This document shows, one piece after another, positions 15,401-17,500 of a stretch of 17,500 nt of DNA. Every line of letters begins with the position of its first letter. Position 1 is the stretch's first letter. The stretch covers positions 1-17,500 of the forward strand of contig LRSK01000147.1 of the NCBI GenBank assembly GCA_001563325.1, given 5' to 3'. The notes beneath the pieces were generated by a model. That model saw only the letters and a program-made list of their open reading frames with translations. It did not search any database and had not been told where the DNA came from. Origin of the DNA: Candidatus Thorarchaeota archaeon SMTZ1-83. Lineage in GTDB: Archaea > Asgardarchaeota > Thorarchaeia > Thorarchaeales > Thorarchaeaceae. The position numbers were made by a program, and so were the translations under genes.

Positions 15401-15937
15401 CTAGAGATGTCGGAATTCTATAATCACGATAGAAACAATCAGGATTCCCACTATCAGGACAAGTAGCGGAGGCATCCAGTTCAGAAACATCACGAAGTAG
15501 TGAACGAGAGTAGGCAGATCGAAGGGAATGACGACCAAGATAGCATACACAAAGAGAAGACCAGAGGCGGCAAAGATAGGATAGAAGATTGGACCTCCAC
15601 TGATGACAAGAAGCAAGACTACTACGCCTAGGCGACTCTTGACTGGGTCAAGCAATGGAATGGGAAGCGTTTCATCATCACTGAACTGGAAATAGTAACT
15701 GATGAGCAGTGTGGGCATTCGAATCCTAATCAGCTCGAGTACTTGAATTCCGAGTTGGACAGATAGCAGAATCACTGAATGGACTAGCATATAGCCAAGA
15801 ATCAATGCGTTGATGAAGGGTAGACCGTTTGCGAGAATCTGAAAGCTCTCTACAATTCCCACAAAGACTAGGAAGTTCAGGACAAAGAGTGCAAAATGAC
15901 CGAGTGCGCCTTTTACAACTTGGCCTCGCTTCACCAT
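15401..15937 (-). CDS. Multi-spanning membrane protein of unknown function, downstream of the small GTPase
   Basis: I do not recognise this protein. It has 178 residues and four to five strongly hydrophobic segments: about 13-36, 42-68, 103-125, 125-142 and 146-173. A short polar loop (residues ~78-100) carries SDDE and DPVKSR. The N-terminus is basic (MVKRGQVVK) and the C-terminus ends in EFRHL, which suggests small cytosolic ends. No catalytic motif or binding cysteine pattern is visible. It begins 24 bases after the stop of the GTPase gene on the same strand, so the two are likely co-transcribed. A membrane anchor or partner for a GTPase that lacks its own lipid anchor is a reasonable but untested idea. 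TAGGT abuts the ATG, so the second codon (GTG) is an alternative start. Confidence 0.78.
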   Translation of the reverse strand: MVKRGQVVKGALGHFALFVLNFLVFVGIVESFQILANGLPFINALILGYMLVHSVILLSVQLGIQVLELIRIRMPTLLISYYFQFSDDETLPIPLLDPVKSRLGVVVLLLVISGGPIFYPIFAASGLLFVYAILVVIPFDLPTLVHYFVMFLNWMPPLLVLIVGILIVSIVIIEFRHL

Positions 15938-15961
15938 ACCTAATCAGTCCGAGAAACGCCA

Positions 15962-16558
15962 CTAGACTCCCAGTTTAAAGGGTTTGCTTGGGTCTGGGCC
16001 TTGCACCTGGGTCGGCCCTAGCTCACGCTGTTTCTCGATTGCTCTAGTCACCAACTCAGTGAACAGCTCGTTGATGTTCTCTCCTGTTTTGGCACTCGTT
16101 TCATAGTGGAGCACATCAAGCCACTTTCTAATCATCATTCCAGCAGCTGACGGTACAAGGCGATCGGACCTGTCTATCTTGTTGGCCACAACAGAAACGA
16201 CAGCATTAGGGCAGACAGTGATGAATCTGGTAAACCAGTCGCCAATATCCAGGAAGGTCTGAGGCCGCGTCACATCATAGACGATGATGGCCATCGTCGC
16301 TCCAGCCATGTATCTCCTACGCAGCTCGTTGTATGTGGGCTGGCCGGCGAGGTCCCAAAGAACAACCCTTGCGGTTACCCTGTTGCCATCAGGCATTGTC
16401 ACATCCACCGTCTTCAACGCAAAAGTAGTGCCGATGGTGGCGATATACCTCTCACTGAAGCTGTCTTCGGTGTATCGTTTGATACAACTGGTCTTCCCGA
16501 CAGCGCCATCACCTAGAGCGACCAGCTTGAACATGTGAGAGATCTGTTCGGTGGACAC
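15962..16558 (-). CDS. Ras/Rab-like small GTPase
   Basis: This is a GTP-binding switch protein of 198 residues. All five G motifs are intact: GDGAVGKT (16-23), the switch I Thr41 in ATIGTTF, WDLAGQ (68-73) with the catalytic Gln73, NKID (126-129) and ETSAKTG (153-159). The Rab-like reading comes from TIGTTF, WDLAGQ, the RRYMAGA phrase after switch II and the YDVT strand. The C-terminus, PSKPFKLGV, has no cysteine, so prenylation as in eukaryotic Rab and Ras is not expected; membrane contact would need a partner. The start is GTG 16558, preceded by AGGAT at a reasonable distance and by a TATA box at 16608-16616; ATG 16534 has no ribosome site. It is the first gene of a two-gene unit with the membrane protein and is divergent from the coiled-coil gene. 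Confidence 0.94.
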   Translation of the reverse strand: MSTEQISHMFKLVALGDGAVGKTSCIKRYTEDSFSERYIATIGTTFALKTVDVTMPDGNRVTARVVLWDLAGQPTYNELRRRYMAGATMAIIVYDVTRPQTFLDIGDWFTRFITVCPNAVVSVVANKIDRSDRLVPSAAGMMIRKWLDVLHYETSAKTGENINELFTELVTRAIEKQRELGPTQVQGPDPSKPFKLGV

Positions 16559-16607
16559 GGTTATGCCATCCTAATAATGACTGCCCTGCTAATTTGCCTA
16601 GAATTGG

Positions 16608-16616
16608 TATTTAATA
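16608..16616 (-). promoter_or_regulatory. TATA box of the GTPase operon, possibly bidirectional
   Basis: The minus strand reads TATTAAATA, 54 bases before GTG 16558, so transcription would start near 16586 with a leader of about 28 bases. The plus strand reads TATTTAATA, so the same element could also direct the divergent coiled-coil gene, with a start near 16638. Confidence 0.55.
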
Positions 16617-16653
16617 GTTCTCGGAATATCCTCTCACTAAGGGTCAAGATGTA

Positions 16654-16694
16654 AGGCCCACAAATGAACATCAGAAGAACCCTTTTGTGGGCCT
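16654..16694. repeat. 11-base perfect inverted repeat between divergent genes
   Basis: AGGCCCACAAA (16654-16664) and TTTGTGGGCCT (16684-16694) are exact reverse complements separated by 19 bases. The repeat lies 40-80 bases before the coiled-coil gene, either in its leader (as an RNA stem) or as a two-site operator between the promoters. It is the strongest dyad I found in the window. Confidence 0.7.
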
Positions 16695-16733
16695 CTTTCA
16701 CATAGCAACCGACAAAGACTAGGAGAACGTAAG

Positions 16734-17438
16734 ATGGCAGAGCAGTTTCTTAACCGCCTGAAGGATATCGAGAAGAGCATTGGTGCCCTTGATGAGACTC
16801 TGAAGAGGATGATCACTATTCTCGGTGCCATGACGGAGATACGGTCAGACATTCGCATGGCAAAGGATGAGATCCTAGATGCGATCAAGAGCGCCCCCAA
16901 AGGCGGAACTGGCTCTTCACCAGACATGGATGAGATTGCAGTCCTCATAAAAGGTCAGTTTGACACGATTGGCAAGTTCATCAATGATGCCATGGAGAGC
17001 ACCAGAACTGACATACTCGCTGCAATGAAACAGGTTCCTGCAGCCGCTGCCCCCGCACCTGCAGCTAGACCTCCGCCAAAGACGACGCCTGCTCCCAAAC
17101 CGGAACCACCTGCCCCTGAGATTGTCGTCACTCCGGCAGCTCCCACCCCTGCAACGGTTGCAATCCCGGCAGACAAAGCAATGAGGATTGCCGACGAGCT
17201 CGACAATATCATCGTTAGTCTGAAGATGGGCTGCAAGGCGGGTGAGGTACTGGATCAGATGGAGGATTCAAGAGCGGAGATTCTGAAGGTTGTAGAGACC
17301 GATCCCGTCCTCGTACAGCTCGATAAGTGGCAAGGTGTAGTAGCTGGATACGAGAAAAGAAAGGAACTGCAGGCAAGGGACATCCTCAAGTTGAAGAAAG
17401 AGATTAGGAAAGAGGTTCCCAAGTACAGGCCTGCTTAG
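16734..17438 (+). CDS. Coiled-coil protein with Pro/Ala-rich linker, function unknown
   Basis: I do not recognise a known family. The 234-residue protein has no signal peptide or membrane helix and is likely cytoplasmic. Residues ~1-55 and ~65-100 are helical with heptad-like spacing (FLNRLKDIEKSIGALDETL and similar). Residues 101-147 are a flexible linker almost wholly of Pro, Ala, Thr and Lys. Residues 148-234 are helical and end in a strongly charged coil (KRKELQARDILKLKKEIRK). A short motif recurs: IRSDI (37-40), TRTDIL (90-95) and SRAEIL (179-184). AGGAG (16721-16725) lies eight bases before the ATG. It is divergent from the small GTPase gene across a region with an 11-base inverted repeat. 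Pairing of helical ends by a linker suggests an adaptor or structural role; that is inference. Confidence 0.8.
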   Translation: MAEQFLNRLKDIEKSIGALDETLKRMITILGAMTEIRSDIRMAKDEILDAIKSAPKGGTGSSPDMDEIAVLIKGQFDTIGKFINDAMESTRTDILAAMKQVPAAAAPAPAARPPPKTTPAPKPEPPAPEIVVTPAAPTPATVAIPADKAMRIADELDNIIVSLKMGCKAGEVLDQMEDSRAEILKVVETDPVLVQLDKWQGVVAGYEKRKELQARDILKLKKEIRKEVPKYRPA

Positions 17439-17500
17439 TCAGAGAGGACGTGTGTTGTACACGCGGAATGCATATTCGAGTACCCAGTATGCTGCATCAT
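17439..17500. other. Downstream end of window with small hairpin
   Basis: No gene is seen. Eleven bases after the stop of the coiled-coil gene, CGTGT and ACACG pair around a five-base loop (17449-17463). It is short and lacks a T-tract, so it is only a possible transcription end signal. Confidence 0.25.

Noticed and set aside
1..17500. CRISPR array, insertion sequence or other mobile element
   Set aside because: No evenly spaced direct repeats, transposase motifs or long terminal inverted repeats were seen.

Overview
The window comes from an archaeal chromosome, most likely an Asgard archaeon; Thorarchaeia-like is my guess from gene content, and no marker phylogeny was possible. The reasons are as follows. 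Archaeal informational genes are present (both subunits of DNA topoisomerase VI and RadA). So are an archaeal lipid gene (geranylgeranyl reductase family) and a coenzyme F420 gene (cofE). A Ras/Rab-type small GTPase, a Roadblock/LC7 protein and long low-complexity Lys- or Glu/Pro-rich tails give an Asgard flavour. Several genes have TATA-like boxes at archaeal spacing, and many have GGAGG-type ribosome binding sites. No CRISPR array, insertion sequence, rRNA or tRNA was seen.

Layout. 1-692 (minus): cofE, cut by the window edge. 952-5165 (plus): a top6B-top6A operon joined by a TAATG overlap. Both subunits are much longer than usual: B carries a ~90-residue insertion inside its ATPase domain, and A carries a ~370-residue N-terminal extension with a Lys-rich tail and two RadA-type helix-hairpin-helix (HhH) units. 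5273-6184 (plus): an amidohydrolase-2 family enzyme. 6199-7509 (minus, convergent): a zinc-ribbon/TPR protein. 7669-8292 (minus): a PAP2-like membrane protein. 8450-12518 (plus): a Roadblock/LC7 protein followed by two back-to-back ABC-2 exporters (ATPase-permease-ATPase-permease) with overlapping or touching genes. 12868-13920 (plus): radA. 13967-15319 (minus, convergent): a geranylgeranyl-reductase-type flavoprotein. 15401-16558 (minus): a small GTPase followed by a multi-spanning membrane protein. 16734-17438 (plus, divergent): a coiled-coil protein with a Pro/Ala-rich linker. Nothing recognisable follows to 17500.

How the genes may work together. Topo VI and RadA form a break-making and strand-exchange theme. 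The A subunit looks Spo11-like in its toprim motifs and carries the same HhH fold that RadA has at its N terminus. The double ABC exporter, PAP2-like protein and geranylgeranyl reductase point to membrane and lipid work. The GTPase/membrane-protein pair, opposite the coiled-coil gene across a region with a strong 11-bp inverted repeat, is a plausible but unproven membrane-associated GTPase module. The most interesting part is the enlarged topoisomerase VI.
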